Positions 21,428 through 33,775 of a stretch of DNA of 64,000 bases are shown here, one piece after another. A model generated the notes under the pieces. It had not been told where the DNA came from. It was given only the letters and a program-made list of their open reading frames with translations, and did no database searches. A program made the position numbers and the translations under genes. Each line of letters opens with the position of its first letter. Within the stretch, counting starts at the first letter, position 1. The stretch comes from Phoebastria nigripes (Eukaryota; Chordata; Aves; Procellariiformes; Diomedeidae): positions 528,136 through 592,135 of the forward strand of contig JAYKAV010002943.1 in NCBI GenBank assembly GCA_035582835.1, in the 5' to 3' direction.

Positions 21428-24400
21428 TCTTTATTTGCATGTTACACATTTAGGTTAATTTATACTTTATTTTAAAGACAAACAAGTAGATGACCATTAA
21501 CGGCTAAGAAATTGGATGTTAAGTCAATATGTGTATGGATGTGAGAAACCCAAGTTATTGTACCAAAAGCTGCCCATAATATAAGATAAGGTATTTTATA
21601 AAAAAACTCAATTATTTCAGCACCTTTTACTAGACTGAAATACTGAGAAGAGCAACCTTTGCAGTTAATGAGTGGGCCAGAATGTGAGTTTCCCCACATA
21701 CCCCAAACCTGTGCAACTGAACAACATTTCTAAAATTAATCATGGCTAAAATACAGTATATGACTAAAAGGTGTTCTCACATGCCCAGCCCATTGGAGAC
21801 ACAATAATATATTGGCAAGATCAAGAGATGTAACAGTGTGGGTAGCAAAATTTTTCAAAAGGACAAGATGAATCTTCAAGGTCTGATTATCCTCTCACAG
21901 CACTACAGATTGGCAGCTAATAGAATTAGGCTGGTTTTAAACATGTATAACTGAATTGGGCCCTGTATAATCGGAAAGTTGGCATATCACAGACCAATTT
22001 TGTTCGTACGAATAACCCAGTGAAAATCCAGGGATACATCTGGAAACTCACGTTGTAAGTGAGATGAGAATCAGGCCATGCCTGAAAATTGTAATTAGAC
22101 ATAAACTGAAAGAAACAATAATATTTTGAAGTGTCTAAAGCTGAGCTTACTACATCTGTCAGATGCATAGCTAAAAGACTGCTTATATCCATTGGCAAAG
22201 TAATGTATAATTCTGTAGTCATACTTGTCTTGGGACTGTTTGTGAAGATGNAATACATACCATCAAGACTCACATTTTGAGCTAAGTTTGACAGCATACT
22301 AACATGAATATAAATGGTACAGATCAGAATTATTCAAAACTGTGAACAGAACTATCTCAGTTATCACAAACTCAAGTTGAGACTGTCAGAATGGTAAAAC
22401 TTAACCACTAATTTTAAACACAAAGCTAGTAATCAAGCAGTGGGTAACATTTCACTTAGACCAATTAATGATGAAAGCTGCAATTGCCTCTAGACTATTA
22501 CATCTTTATTCATCAAATGTAAATGTATAAACCTATTTACAAACAATGGAAAGAGCCAAGCAGTCCAAATGGATTTCAGGTACTTCACAGATCAGCCTCT
22601 GACCACACAGATTTGTTTAGTCCTATCTTTAAGTGGTTCTGAGGAGCTATCTTTTCAGGAAATATTTCAGGAAACTAATGAGTTTATTTACATATTCTTG
22701 AGTTTCTTAATTCAACCTATTGCAAAGGAAAAAGCAATCTTTTCTACCTGGTCTGAAATGCTAATTCTTGGAAAGATTTGTATTCCAAATTTATACCATC
22801 CCTTAAGTGAGATGCCTCATCCTGCCTTCAAGATAAGATTCCAGGCATTGCTCAGATACTTGGGTATAATTTATTGTAGCCACACAAAAGTCAGATCTAA
22901 ATCCTTTTGGACCATGATGCCACAAACCAGCAGTTCAAAGTTCAAAGAGGGAGGCCGACAGATGCAATTAAGTTATCACTGTTGGGATAACTGTAACCCT
23001 TGCTGTGCTTTTAGCGCTTCTGAGATCCTGAAGACTGTGAAATGTTTTTTTTTTTTAAAAAAAAGAGCATTCTCCTCAACACTACCTATATTTTCATTGC
23101 ATAAATCACAACAGTTGGAGTAAAATACATCCAGTGAATGATTTCCTGCCACTAAGGAAAAAAATCCAAAATCTTGTTTCCTGATGACTACAAACTTCTC
23201 TTGACAAACCTCCAGTGCCAAATGTGGTTTCCATTTACTGTTTTGGGATTTATTTGTCTATGCCAAAGTTCAGGTGTGCCAGCTCTTTGTAATAAGCCAT
23301 TTGGATGAAAGCTTGGCTAGCTCAAAGGATTCTGATGTATTTTATTGCTGCCTTTTAAGATTATTGTTCAGAAATACCAACTCTAATTTTGAAATCAATT
23401 AGCCATGCAGTCTGATGAGGTGTTGGCCCAGCTCAGGTTCACACCCGCTGTCCGCAGATTATTGTTGAGTCAGGTCCTTAGTGCTGCTCTGCGTTGCAGG
23501 CATCTGGTGTACACATGTTTGATGTCCTCACAAAATGACGCTGATGGCTTAAATGGCAAGGCTCTAATGAAGAAAGCCTAGCAAGTTTGCTGCTGTTTGC
23601 CAGCAAAACATGACTTTTACAGGGCTGTGTAAAAGTCTTTTTTCCCCTTGTTTAACTCTTCCATGTCAAGAGAATATAAATCTTCCCTGGAGAGTGGAGA
23701 TTCAGCAAAGGTGACGAGAACAGGACCTGAGGGTCCACTATGGGCACGCAGAAGGAAAATCCCTCTGGGCTCCTGCACCTTCCTGGCACCTGCATGGCTC
23801 ATACAGCCGTGTGATTAAAAGTGCTGCCTCCAGAGGGAAGGGCACCTGCCTGCACCAGCCAATGAGCTCCCCAGAGGGCAACGACGTGGCAGAGCCAAGA
23901 AGAGAGGCACCCAAGCTTCTCCAGGGAGAGGGAAGTGAATGAAACCATCCAAAATGGTTTACATTGGTTTTGCCATTACAAAACGTCTCATGGTAATCCA
24001 AACAAAGAATGAGCATATAAGGTTATTTTCTATTACATCTTTGCAGCCTAGGAAATTTTTCTGCAGTTTTTCCAGTTTTGTGCACAAGATCTAAGAATAC
24101 AACCTCAGAGACATAAATACAAACTAAAAAAACCCAACACACCCCCGTTCTGATTGGGTCCTTTAATGTGTACAAGGGAATTAAGTACTTATTCCCTTAG
24201 ATTAAGTCTCCTTTGAAAATCAATTTTTCCTTCTTTTAATCAAAAAATATTCCATCAAATTCACCAGGATGAGCAACTGAATATCAGCAATATCAGCCAT
24301 ACCAGAGGAAGACCGATAGCAGGGATGTGTGATGAGTTATTTGTATCCATTATCATGCTAGTCTATCTCACATGATAGATGCTAAACTACTGATCTAATC

Positions 24401-24734
24401 ATCTCAAAAGAATTTATAAGTATTGCATTGTGGCTTCGGAGTTGGAACCATTTATCAAAATCAGCCTTCCATTCAACCCATCTGCAACATTTTGGAGAAT
24501 GTTAAGTACACGCAGCCTGAATTTGATCCAGCTTTCTTTTTTTTTAAGGCCAAAAGCATTTAGGTTTTTGCTTACATTAACTGTCATGGTCATGTGGTCA
24601 TTTAGAACCATTGTACTCTATGCTAAATAGAACAAAAGAGGTAAATACAAACAATTGATCTAACTCAGAACAATCAGATATGAAAATGTAGTTCTTATCT
24701 GGTCGAGGAGATGAATGTAGCAGCTGAATTCTCT
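21428..24734. other. AT-rich unique sequence with the longest chance frame
   Basis: The 184-codon plus-strand frame at 22569-23123 is the longest in the window. It contains a homopolymer-encoded Phe/Lys run (from T11 and A8 at about 23045-23064), no recognisable domain, and neither a good start context nor splice sites. I read it as chance. Single N at 22251. The G+C-richer stretch 23690-23940 shows no exon signature. Confidence 0.45.
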
Positions 24735-24790
24735 CTATATAGAATACATACATATAGAATACATATATATATATGTATATATGTATACAC
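24735..24790. repeat. (TA)n/(ATAC)n simple repeat
   Basis: A TATAGAATACATA unit is followed by ATATATATATAT and GTATATATGTATACAC. It is low complexity with strong self-complementarity. Confidence 0.85.
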
Positions 24791-25701
24791 AAAAAGTATC
24801 TGAGGCTTCTACCTGACTGGTATCGTGACCTGGACATCCAGAATCAACTCGGCCTTTACATTAGAAGTCAGGATCATAATTACAGAGTGGATGTATTTTT
24901 CCTCTTACTAGATTTTTTTTTCCTGTTTAGACACACCAGCAGCCTCATAGAGTTTTATATTGATGTAGTTTGTCTTCAGGATCAAGTCTGACCAATATCA
25001 GTTTACAGCTCCTAAAAACAACCATGTTTCACAAGTTGTACTTTCATCCAATCATCTATTGTAATTGTATAAATACCACATTCCTAACATGGAAGGAAAT
25101 ACTATGCGAGGCTATGCATTTTTACATTAATACTCTATTAGTGCTTCTTTCACTCATATAAATGTGTGACATATTATGCTGGTGGCTTCAGATAATACAG
25201 TGGTAAATGGTTAAGGAGGGCATTACGTATATCTCTTTCATTTGCTGGTTTTTGATTTGGTAGGATAATTCTTCATTCTTGTAAAAAGAGAGCTCAGAGT
25301 GTGTTCAAACAAAAGTTTCAGGGTTTGAAGAGAATACGACTCAATCTAGTTCAAGCCTGATGCTCAACAGTCATGCTGAAGGAAAAATTACTGTCTGTAG
25401 AGCACAGACATAGCCATACAGAATATCAGTATTCAACACACAGAAATTAGGTTCTTTCCCTCTGCAATGTCCTCCTAATAAGAACGCTAAAAGGTGTGTA
25501 TGTGACAAGAAGGAAATGGGGAAAAGGAAGGAAGCCCCAGCAGAGTAAGAGGGAGACCTAGTCTGGAGGGCAGTTTAGGGGGATGGGGTAAAAATCAGTC
25601 ATAACTGATGAGAATTTTTCCTTTCCTTAAGTCCTTGACAATTAAGCATGTCAAAAGAGTCTTGGACCCTGACAGTATAGCAGCCATTCAAAGTAAGCAC
25701 A
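24791..25701. other. Unique AT-rich sequence
   Basis: No gene or recognisable repeat. Confidence 0.4.
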
Positions 25702-26180
25702 AAGGTCTGTATAGCCCAGTATCCCGCCCCCAACAGTGGTCATGTAGGGGTATAAAAAACAAGTACAGAACAATCTGATACAATCTCTCAACTTTTAGCA
25801 AACACTGAGCAGTTTGCTACATGTTCAAATGTCACCGATAGATCTATCTTCCAAGAATTGGTTTAGCATTGTTTGAATCCAAATACTTGTGTATTTTTGC
25901 CTTCTGCAGAATTCTGTGGCTAACAACTCCATACCATAGTACTCTGTGACCACCATTTAGTTATGTGGGAATAGAAAAAAGGCCTTCTGTGTCACTGTTT
26001 TCATGGGCTGAGTTCTTGTGTGAAGAAAAAGTAAATAAACATCTTATATTCACCTCTTCCACATACTTCTTGATTTTGTAATACCTCCTCTATACAGACT
26101 ATTGTCCTTTTGGTCACTATTCATACAGTAGTTATTACATACCTTTAATCACCCCTTATCAGCCTTTATTCTTTTTCTGG
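25702..26180 (-). mobile_element. CR1/L3-like LINE 3' fragment, antisense
   Basis: On the plus strand the block begins AAAGGTCTGTATAGCCCAGT and ATCCCGCCCCCAACAGTGG, the antisense of the CR1/L3-like 3' end. About 250 bases later come GTGTGAAGAAAAAGTAAATA, then TTTTGTAATACCTCCTCTAT and CACCCCTTATCAGCC. In sense orientation these match the GAGGTCTATAAAATCATGAA-type segment. The order and spacing agree with the element at 55120. No frame survives. Confidence 0.7.
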
Positions 26181-27750
26181 TGCTGTTTTATAATTGTGGC
26201 GATGGGATGAACAGACTCTGTACACCAGATTCCTTTTTTAACATGGATCTCGACATTCTGGAAACCAGAGCCTGCAGATCAAAAGTTTGGGAAAGCTTGC
26301 CTCCAGACCAGCCAGATCTGGCATCGCTCTGTATACTGTAAACAAATAGCTTTTCTTTAGCATCCTGGAAGGTATATTAAGGGAAGTTATATTATCTAAA
26401 ATCCTATAAAATTATAGGTGACTGAAGGGAAAAATGAAGTTCTGCCAAAATTCCATTTCTTTTAAATGATTAATAAATTTCATTTTTGTTGGGGCCAAAA
26501 AGAAAGGTGTGTAAATGGAAGCAGTTTGGCTGCTCCTGTGTCAACGCTGGAATAGTTTAGTCAGTTTAACCAGTTTCTGTTAGGTCTATCAAACATTGGC
26601 CTTTTTCTTTAAGTTTATTAAGAGGCTTTAATATTTTATTAGGAATATATTCTATTCAATAGTGTTTGGTTAGTGTATGTTTCATTTAAATCCATTTACT
26701 TTTCTGTTAGCCAGGCATGTGGTTCAGATGATACGTAACACCAACATAACTGGCAGACTTATTGATTCTCTTATGATAATATTAATGCCAGTAGTGCAGG
26801 CCAAATTGCTCTGGTTGAAGCTGTTTGACATAACAGATATTACCCAATTACATAAGGCTTGAGGGTAAACTTTGGTAAAATTACAGAAAACCCATTATGA
26901 TAGTTCCTTAGAAGCATTTTTATACAGTATGACATCTGAAAACCATACTTGGTCTCAAACACATACCAGGGAGATCACCACCTGACTACCTCTGTCATGA
27001 GTTATTGTTTGGCTCATTAGTATCTGAAGCTTGGACTCCGTGAGTTTTAAAATATATCATGCACTGTGCATATACTGGTGTATAATAATTTTGGGGTAAG
27101 TATTTCAGAGTATTTTAATGCATTTTATTGGGAAAAAAACAAAATTCTTGTCATAGGAAACTTCCTTTTATTAATGAAAATAATTTCTTTATAGTGAGTG
27201 GCTAAGTTCACTGGCTCCACATTTCACAACAGAATTGGTCACGCCATTAGGAAAGACAGATTCTAGGAGCCTTGCCTATCTATTAGCTGTTGATATTTGA
27301 ATGGAGATATGCTGGGGAGATGGAAGCCAATCTCTCAAATGGTTCATCCCATGCTTAGTGCTAAATCCAGTTTCTGGATTGCCTGCAAGGTAAACATAAC
27401 AAAGCAAATAAGGAGACTAAAGTTACTCTTTTGCCAGACCCCTGTTAATTCTGCTAGTCTGTAAAATGGAGCCTGACATTTGGGCCAGATCTCAGAGTAA
27501 TCCTACTCTTGGCCACATAAAACTTGTTGTTTTTTTTTCCCCTGAGAATTCTGCTTCAACAGGGTGCTGGTTCCCTTATTTCTGCTTGGCTTTTTTGTCT
27601 ACATTCTTATTCATTCATTCCTTTAATCTGGAATGTCTCAGGCGCTATGTAGCCAGGTTTGATTTCTCAAAGCTTGCTGCTTGTTGCTTCCCAACCAAAT
27701 ATGTTTTTCATGAGAAACATGACATTTTCAATCAGAATATTATTTTATTG
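26181..27750. other. Unique AT-rich sequence
   Basis: A 28-codon frame beginning with an ATG at 27301 runs to a CAAG|GTAAAC donor-like site at about 27389. No domain or promoter supports it. The 134-codon frame at 27466-27870 crosses G/T-rich low-complexity sequence and is not credible. Confidence 0.35.
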
Positions 27751-27783
27751 TTTTGGGGTTTTTTGGTTTTGGTTTTGTTTTTT
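27751..27783. repeat. G/T-only low-complexity tract
   Basis: About 33 bases of TTTTGGGG, TTTTTTGG and TTTTGG units contain no A or C. Confidence 0.8.
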
Positions 27784-28144
27784 GAAACACTGGAAGAACT
27801 GAACTACACAGACATCATCAGTATGCATCATGAAGTCTTCCTGAAATGTTCTTATTACTGTCTTTCATAATGGCTATTACCATTGATGTTACTGTGATCC
27901 TAACCAGTAACACAGTAGAGGGTAGTAAAAAGTTTAATCTACAAACCACTACCTCTTTCTTGAATTTTAGAACTGCTTTGTAAACAACTAATTGGGCTTT
28001 AGTAAAATTCTACCTGACTTCAGCTAGTTTGTGCAGCTCTTCAAGACTTGTGTGGCCCGAGAGACAGGTTATTTCTGTCTGAGCAGAATAATAAGATAAA
28101 TACCAAGCAGTGAGTATTAAAAGGAGAAAAGCGTGTGAAAAATT
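27784..28144. other. Unique sequence, nothing recognised
   Basis: No coding, RNA or repeat signature was seen. Confidence 0.4.
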
Positions 28145-28228
28145 AAAATGAAAATTTATTTATGGCACACCCTATATAAGCTTGACCTTGCTCACATTGT
28201 AATCATTTCCAACCCCTCAATGACGTCA
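28145..28228 (-). promoter_or_regulatory. CRE/TATA-like array, weak promoter candidate
   Basis: Read on the minus strand, a perfect CRE (TGACGTCA, 28221-28228) lies upstream of an AAGGTCA nuclear-receptor half-site (28183-28189) and a TATATA box (28173-28178). Initiation would be expected near 28145. No first exon with a good donor was seen downstream, so the arrangement may be accidental. Confidence 0.15.
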
Positions 28229-29690
28229 ACCTATACAAAGTTGAGCCTCATAAAAATAGAAAATGTGAAGGTTATGTGGCAATACACTGACAAGTTTTAA
28301 TACCACCTCTTTCATAGCAAATGGACAACATAGGTGCAGAACTGCCTGCTACTGGTGTGTGCTTACAAAACTGAGAGAAAAAAAAGGCAAAACTCTACAG
28401 GGATAGAACATAGGTCACGACACACACATTGAAAAGTCATGACCTTCAATATTAAGGCAACAATTCTGTCCTTAACTCTCTGTACATTATGAACAACAGC
28501 AGCTAGAGTAAGGAACACTGTGTCACCATAAATTGAGAAGTCAGAGAGTTTTGTTGCTTTGCCCCAACTTTAATGTTACGCAAATGCTGTTTTGTTGTGC
28601 CTTTAATACAATAAAGGACTAATTCCTCAGAAATCAAGGATATAAGTCACGTAAATGAAAACTTGTAAATTATGTCAGTAATCCATAACTCATACAACTG
28701 ATTTGGAAACCAGAGCGTTATGGTTCAGAAAGAAGTAATTGCTTTATTAACTCCCATTTATCAGTATAAAACTAGCTAATTTAACTGACTGACTGATTTA
28801 TATATTGATACTTTAAATTTAGCTCAACATCCTAATTTAATAAGGGGATCACATATGGATGTTTAAAAATATATTACTTTCTAGTTGGTTGATACTCTAA
28901 GCATGCCCTTATTAAGACAGATTATCTCCTTTCCCTTGTTCTTTTAAGAGAAGGACAAAACAAGTTATATATCTCGTTCATTCCACCTGACAGAAAGGCC
29001 ATGTTTCCATATAACCCNCTCTCCAGTAATATATTGAATGCATGGCTAACCACATCATTCATTCTCTTTTTAACATCCATGATGTCATAATCTTTTGCAG
29101 CAGTAAGGGTGTATTCCTGCCTGCAGACTTTTGGAAATCACCACAGGGAGTCAGACTACTGAAACACAGTCAAGCAATAAATCTACCAGGTATACGTGAA
29201 ACAAAAGTTGGAAAGAAAAACTAATATGGATTTATACACCTCTTACGCTGATTCTCCAATAAGTAAGGTCTTGTGTATGTTTAGCTGATCCTAAATTATA
29301 TGTTAAGAACTTCCTTTAAATCATAAAATCAGGGCAGGGGTGTGTTTCTTACTTTAATTAAAATTATTGATATTGTCAACCATGATAATATGCTTCTCAA
29401 GGGAGAGACACAGATTAGGATCCTAATGAGCACAGTTTTTAGATACTGGTATTAAACAACCTGTAACTGTAACAATCATAAATTATAATCCATGTAAGCA
29501 AGATTATAGACAGTATATGATGTATAGCCATGACTGTATAATACACAACCTAAAAGTAAAAGTGTGAGCATTTAGTGTATTTAACTTTAAAAATTAGCAC
29601 TCCTGTGAAATGTGGCATTATTAAGATGAGGCTGTGTGTGGATTAAAGTAGATAGCTCTGTGCCAGTTTACATTCTGATAATTTCTTCAG
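28229..29690. other. Unique AT-rich sequence
   Basis: A 64-base segment at about 29126-29189 between GCCTGCAG and CTACCAG|GTATAC is open in one frame but too short to judge. A single N lies at 29018. Confidence 0.35.
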
Positions 29691-29820
29691 ATTTGTATTC
29701 ATAGCAATTCAGACAATTGCCCAGCCAAATGCAGATTTCACTATTAATACCAAGGCTGAAGACTTCAGTACTATGTGGGATTTTGACCATAGAATCAGCC
29801 AAACTCCAAATAATAGCAAG
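29691..29820 (+). other. Candidate internal coding exon, low confidence
   Basis: A branch-like TTCTGATAAT and the acceptor ATTTCTTCAG end at 29690; a donor AAG|GTATGTC starts at 29821. From 29692 one frame is open for 43 codons, right up to the donor. The exon would begin in phase 2 (one base completes a codon) and end in phase 0. The peptide contains the words AQPNADFTINTKAEDF and TMWDFDHRISQTPNNSK. The composition is balanced and soluble, unlike the Phe/Leu/Tyr-rich translations of the surrounding AT-rich DNA. I do not recognise the protein or a domain. Its end phase is compatible with the start phase of the candidate at 35337. No other evidence ties it to a gene, and chance is quite possible. 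Confidence 0.25.
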
Positions 29821-31345
29821 GTATGTCTAATATCAGGTAAAAATTTGTGGTAAATTATGGCTTGAAATGTCCCATCTGTATTTCATGCTATCATCCAACA
29901 AGCAATTTTTTTTCCAGAACACCTCTTAAAAATTGTGGTTCTTGGTTAGGNAATCAAAACATTTTTATTTCAGCCCTTCATTCTAGTGATTTGAGCTCAA
30001 GATGCTTCCTGACTTCAAACCTTAATAGCAGATGATTAGAGCAATGGGAAAATTCACTTTCTGAAGTCCAGCCAAGTTCTAAAAGAAATCTTTAAATTGA
30101 TTTTGGAGCCTACATTTTTTAATGTAAGCCAGAGTATGTGTTTTTGGTACTTAGAAATTATCAGAGTGCTGTTTTGCAATACAGAAAACCTACACCAATG
30201 CCAACACATCATAGGCCTATCTCAGTGGTGATTTCAGTTTCACATATCTGGACTTAATGTGCTCTACCTCTGCTGAAACTGGAGTTAGACAGTACAACTA
30301 TATAGAAGAATTAAGCCTTCCATCTGTGTCGTTTCATGACTACAGAGTCATCTGATCAGGGTAAGGGAAAAGAAATTACAGCTTAGAATACTAAAAGTAA
30401 AACTCAGTCACCGGGGTTTAAAATTCATATGTGCTCCATAGTATTCCTTCGTCTTTGCAGCCTCATAATGATAAAATCATATAACATAGCTGAATTCATT
30501 ATCTATTATATTATCTTACTCTTCCTCTTTCACTCTCTCTATTTTATACAGCATTTATTCTTCTTAGCCATATGGTACACACACAGTTCCCTTACCATAT
30601 GCTGTACATCCTTCTTTGGTGAACGTGAAAAATAAATGTCTGATTAGAACCAGAAAGCCACTAATGAAACAAAGTGGTCATTATTCTTTATAAAATAATC
30701 ACTGAAATGGACTTCCTAATACTCTTCTCAAAGGGTATTTCCTCAGTAACTATAGGCTGATTGCTGCGATGGATGGGTAATGAGAAAACTGAAAGATGTT
30801 CAAAAGGCTTAATGGTCAAGAAAGATGCTGAAATTTGGGCTTTTGTTCTGAAGACAGCACAAAGTGTTTGAGAGAAGTCTATAGTTTACCAGAAATCCAT
30901 TTTCTTTGTCTTTGTAACAACTTCTGTTGTCTTCATATGCAAATTTACAGTGAAAGTAGAGCACAGTTCAACCAGAGGTAAATCTGCAACAACAGTACTG
31001 ACTTCAGATGGTACTGAAGGCTCGCAAGAAAAATAATAGTTCCGTCTAATCACATCTCATCAGCAAATGTCTCACTCACATTCAAGTGTTCTGCAGTTCA
31101 AAGCTGGTTCTGCAGTCTCACAGCACTATTGCACTCACGGTGCAATGGAGTCATCTTGTATTTATCAGGAATGAACTACTGCCAGCAGCTGAAAGGTTTG
31201 TGGGTTTAGTGAGCATACTTCAATGTTGCCCATCATGTATTCACTCTCCAGAGTGGTGCACACTTTTCTCCCTTCCCTAGAAAAATTGTTTAAGGTCAAA
31301 TCAAAACAGTTTGTGTCAAAGTTGATTTCTTGTATTATAATTTAC
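29821..31345. other. AT-rich unique sequence
   Basis: No gene recognised. Single N at 29951. Confidence 0.4.
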
Positions 31346-31394
31346 AGTAATAAAAATAAAAAATTAAAATAAAAAAATAAAAGTTTGAAATAAA
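31346..31394. repeat. A-rich low-complexity tract
   Basis: AATAAAAATAAAAAATTAAAA-type units repeat imperfectly. No target duplication or retropseudogene was recognised beside it. Confidence 0.6.
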
Positions 31395-33740
31395 GATATT
31401 TTGAAATTAAAATCCCAAAAGATAGTGACGAAGTTGAAAAGGGGACTATCATATTTTTATTTAATAATTTTTTGTCAGAAACAACATATTTTCCCAGATT
31501 AAAAAAAATAATAATTTTAAGAAAATAACCATCTCTGTAAGTTTTTTTTTAGAAAATAATCAACTCTGTTAGCAATAACACATTGACATATTATGTTTTT
31601 TCATGCTACTATTGCTTTAAAGCACAGGGGTTTTTTCTCCATTTCTATTTTAAAAAAGTCTAAATATCGACCCATGAAGACTTTCCATTCAATCATTCTG
31701 TTTAATTAACAGGACACAGTGTTGCTACAATCAGCAGCAAATCTGTCTAGGGGCCTTCAGAACATTTTTGACTGTATATGCTCAACAGGATTTTCAGTTT
31801 GCTGTAGCTTTGTTAAACTTGAAAACAATCTTTCTAAAATTAATAATAGCCATCGGCCCAATGAAAACATTGCTATGTAAAGCAAAACACAGGCAGTTAT
31901 TTTCACTTGCTTTACAATGTTCTTGTACATTACAATGTTATTCTAGATCTATTTTAAATGGTGAGATACATTTTCTCTCCAGTCTTGCTGAATTCAAAAG
32001 TGAAGGAAATTTGCTGAAAAAATCTCCTCAGAGAAGATACGTGCATGTTAAAGATTTGTTCATATGGGCACTGCTTCAGACAGTAGTGCACTGTTCAGAA
32101 AGTGTGAAACTGAGCCATTTTTGTGCAGTCTTCATGATCCCAGATGCTTTCATTACTTCTACAAGCAAATTATGTCCTACACCTTCAAGCATACCTGTTT
32201 TAATTCTCAATGCAGAAGCAGCACCACAGTTTCTCTTTTCATCCACATCCTGATACATATTCCATTCAAATTAAACAAAGATGTCATTGGCTTCAGTAAG
32301 CTTTGGACGAGTCTTCAAAGGCATTTTTAAACATAGGAATACTATATATACCAATTGGCTTACAGGTTTAAAAAATGTACCTACTCAACTTACAGGACTG
32401 AAGATATACATATGTTGTAGAAGAACAGCCCAGGAGAGAAAGATAATCACAGCTTTACAATATTTTCTACAAGGATGTCCTTTCTAGAAGGACATACAGA
32501 GAAGAAGGAGGATCAGCTCACTAAGGGTCTGCTTTAGGACTTAGATGAATTCAAGGCCTTGCTTTACCAGAGACTTCCTGTGTGATCTTATACCACTCTG
32601 TCCTTCTGTGCTTCTGCTCTTCTGTAGGAAAGAAAAGTACTTCTATATTTGTAAAATTAAATAGATAAGTGTATTAAAAAAATTGTGGCATGTTCTGATG
32701 GTGTGCTACAAGAAGCACTTAGGGTGGGATATAAACATAGGCAAGGGAGACACCTCCCTATATCAGCCAACAGCTTCTGGTACCAAAACAATCACAGTCC
32801 CACAACCCACACTGCTGATGCCAAAGCTGTGGGAGTCTCGTCTGGTTCTAGCTGCAGGGCACCAGAAACAATTGTGGGGAGGAAGGAGGACCTTCCCGTC
32901 TCTTCCGGAGATGCAGCAAGGCTGGCACCAGCTATAAGTCCTAATGCCATCCTTTACCCTTCCTTGCACATTTTCTGTGCCAGGAGTGGCAAGCCCCACA
33001 ACATCCTCCTCCTTTGCATGGCAAGATTCAGTTTTTCCTACTTTGCTGAGGAAGCCTTGAGAGATTTTAAGCATAATACAACCTGGGAAGAAAATAATTT
33101 CTAAGCTAGTTCTCTTGTACATGTCAACCCTTGTTTGGCAAAAAAAAGTTGCAAAAATTAAATTCATATAGAATGTAGAATTAAGTGTCACTTCTGTCAA
33201 GATACTGTACACACAACAATGAGGACATTTTAATGAGATATTGGGATCCTCTACTACTGACTCCTTAAACATCAAGACTCATATCACAAATGTGGGATAG
33301 CACAAATATATAGGTTTTAATTACATGAAGTAGGACAATGCAATCCCAGTTTTACATAAATTAATGTTCCACTGGTAACAATTTTGCTGTTGGTGCTTAA
33401 TGCTAGGTATGTGCCGTAGTGTTTTGCTGAAACAGGGGCAAAGGAAGATTCAGTAAAAGCATTTAGAAAATACTGGCTGGGGTCCATACCTGCAAATAGA
33501 CCTAGTGGTGACACATTTCACATAAAAATGAAATAGAAAAGCAGTTTTAGAAGCCAGGGCAAGATGTCAGGCCTCCATCTCCCCAGCTTGGACACGGTCC
33601 TCTTCTGATCTGTCCCTGGTCTTGGTCCTGAACATTCACTGCTGATCTGAGAAGAGTGCACCATTGTGTTTCCTTAGCTGGAACAGGCCCTCTTCTGGGG
33701 GGCAAACTGAAAGTCACACAAACTGAAGGAGAAAGTAAAT
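31395..33740. other. Unique sequence with long chance frames
   Basis: Frames of 161 codons (31768-32253, plus) and 170 codons (32763-33275, minus) have no recognisable domain. Two plus frames and one minus frame overlap in 32683-33104, a sign of locally low stop density rather than coding. I annotate no gene. Confidence 0.4.
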
Positions 33741-33775
33741 GTAGAAGAGTACTCTAACCACTAGACAATAATAAA
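33741..33775 (-). repeat. tRNA-like A-box remnant
   Basis: On the minus strand TTGTCTAGTGGTTAGAGTAC matches the tRNA D-arm/A-box pattern seen in tRNA-derived SINEs. No matching B box was found, so only a fragment is claimed. Confidence 0.3.

Noticed and set aside
22569..23123. 184-codon plus-strand open frame, the longest in the window
   Set aside because: No recognisable domain, poor start context, no splice sites, and a Phe/Lys run from a T11A8 tract. Frames of this length occur by chance in 64 kb read six ways.
18155..29820. Joining the candidate exons at 18155 and 29691 as neighbours
   Set aside because: The junction codon would be TG plus A, a stop. They cannot be consecutive coding exons.
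31768..32253. 161-codon plus-strand open frame
   Set aside because: No domain, no splice or promoter context, and overlapping frames on both strands over its 3' half.
32763..33275. 170-codon minus-strand open frame
   Set aside because: It overlaps two long plus-strand frames, which indicates locally low stop density rather than coding. No domain recognised.
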